Assembly: GCA_021847385.1 (NCBI GenBank)
Contig: JAJZTV010000127.1
Location: 1 to 6,126, forward strand
Source of the DNA: Pseudomonadota bacterium
Lineage (GTDB): Bacteria > Pseudomonadota > Gammaproteobacteria > Burkholderiales > Thiobacillaceae
Direction: 5' to 3'
Length of the DNA: 6,126 nucleotides
Shown here: positions 5,765 through 6,126 of the stretch, piece after piece
Position numbering within the stretch: position 1 is the stretch's first letter
Layout of the letters: the number at the start of each line of letters is the position of its first letter
Program-made: the position numbers and the translations under genes
The notes under the pieces: generated by a model
Seen by the model: only the letters and a program-made list of their open reading frames with translations
The model's database searches: none
Told to the model about the DNA's origin: nothing

Positions 5765-6126
5765 TCAGTTGCCAAGCCCGGTTTGCAAGGTGCCGGCGAC
5801 GACGCGAGCGGCCACCGCCATGCCGGCGCGGTTCCAATGGGTGTCGTCGCGCCACCAGATGAATTCGCCGTGTTCAAGCCCGCGCATCGCGGCCTCGGTC
5901 AGGGCCGGGGTCAGGTCGACGCAATGCCAGTGCTGCTCGGCGCAGAGCGCGGCCAGCGCCTGCCATTGCGCATTGGGCAACGACGTGACACCCAAGGGTT
6001 GGGCATAGACGCGGTAATTGGTCGGGATGAAATAGATCGCCGCCATCTGCCGGCCCAGTTCGATCAGGTCTTGGCGCATCGCCGGCGGCATCGCGTAATG
6101 GCTGCGCCGCGTCACGTCGACATAGG
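5765..6126 (-). CDS. SGNH / AlgX-like protein, C-terminal 119 residues only
   Basis: The frame is open to the right window edge, so only the C-terminal part is present; the GTG at 6115 is internal to the frame, not a start. The fragment ends in RDDTHWNRAGM, the Asp-x-His-Trp-Asn motif that carries the catalytic Asp and His of SGNH-fold acyltransferases and esterases such as the AlgJ/AlgX/PatB group. The fragment IYFIPTNYRVYAQPL resembles the beta-strand and turn of the same family. In known systems such proteins O-acetylate an exported polysaccharide in the periplasm, often with a membrane acyltransferase. Its catalytic Ser and any signal peptide or membrane anchor lie outside the window. It is the most upstream visible gene of the operon and ends 2 nt before the glycosyltransferase. 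The family assignment rests on the C-terminal motif and context. Confidence 0.78.
   Translation of the reverse strand, partial: YVDVTRRSHYAMPPAMRQDLIELGRQMAAIYFIPTNYRVYAQPLGVTSLPNAQWQALAALCAEQHWHCVDLTPALTEAAMRGLEHGEFIWWRDDTHWNRAGMAVAARVVAGTLQTGLGN

Noticed and set aside
4962..6008. A 348-codon plus-strand reading frame opposite the glycosyltransferase and SGNH genes
   Set aside because: It has no recognisable motif and low-complexity composition, and lies antisense to genes with clear family signatures. It is a GC-driven shadow.

Overview
This window is GC-rich (about 65-70 % GC in sampled parts of the polysaccharide genes) and all of its genes read on the minus strand, so the gene order runs from the right end to the left. 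The gene types (O-antigen ligase, CatB-type acetyltransferase, CmcI-like methyltransferase, GT4 glycosyltransferase, AlgX-type SGNH protein) point to a Gram-negative bacterium, probably a beta- or gammaproteobacterium. I cannot name the genus.

Region 1 (6126 down to 2113) is a tightly packed surface-polysaccharide operon of five genes. They are the C-terminal end of an SGNH/AlgX-like O-acetylation protein, a GT4 glycosyltransferase, a multi-spanning O-antigen ligase/polymerase, a CmcI-like SAM methyltransferase and a CatB-family hexapeptide O-acetyltransferase. Junctions are +2 nt, +1 nt, a 4-nt ATGA overlap and +11 nt, with no convincing ribosome binding sites between genes, so translational coupling is likely. 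Together they would build a glycan (GT4), polymerise it or transfer it to a carrier (ligase), and decorate it with methyl and acetyl groups.

Region 2 (2112 down to 1758) is a 355-bp gap. It has a hairpin just after the operon, a degenerate sigma-54-like site and a weak -10-like hexamer. Its main content is a structured leader for the next gene. One predicted stem covers the Shine-Dalgarno sequence. A perfect 11-bp inverted repeat (13 bp with two extra pairs) can form a helix incompatible with that stem. This possible RNA switch is the most interesting unexplained signal in the window.

Region 3 (1757 down to 1) is a large secreted protein, open at its C-terminus. It has a signal peptide, seven RCC1 repeats (one seven-bladed propeller), two complete fibronectin type III domains and the start of a third. 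The propeller half is poorer in GC than the FN3 half and the operon, and the FN3 repeats share a nearly identical DNA core. The C-terminus, and any anchoring or sorting signal, lies outside the window.
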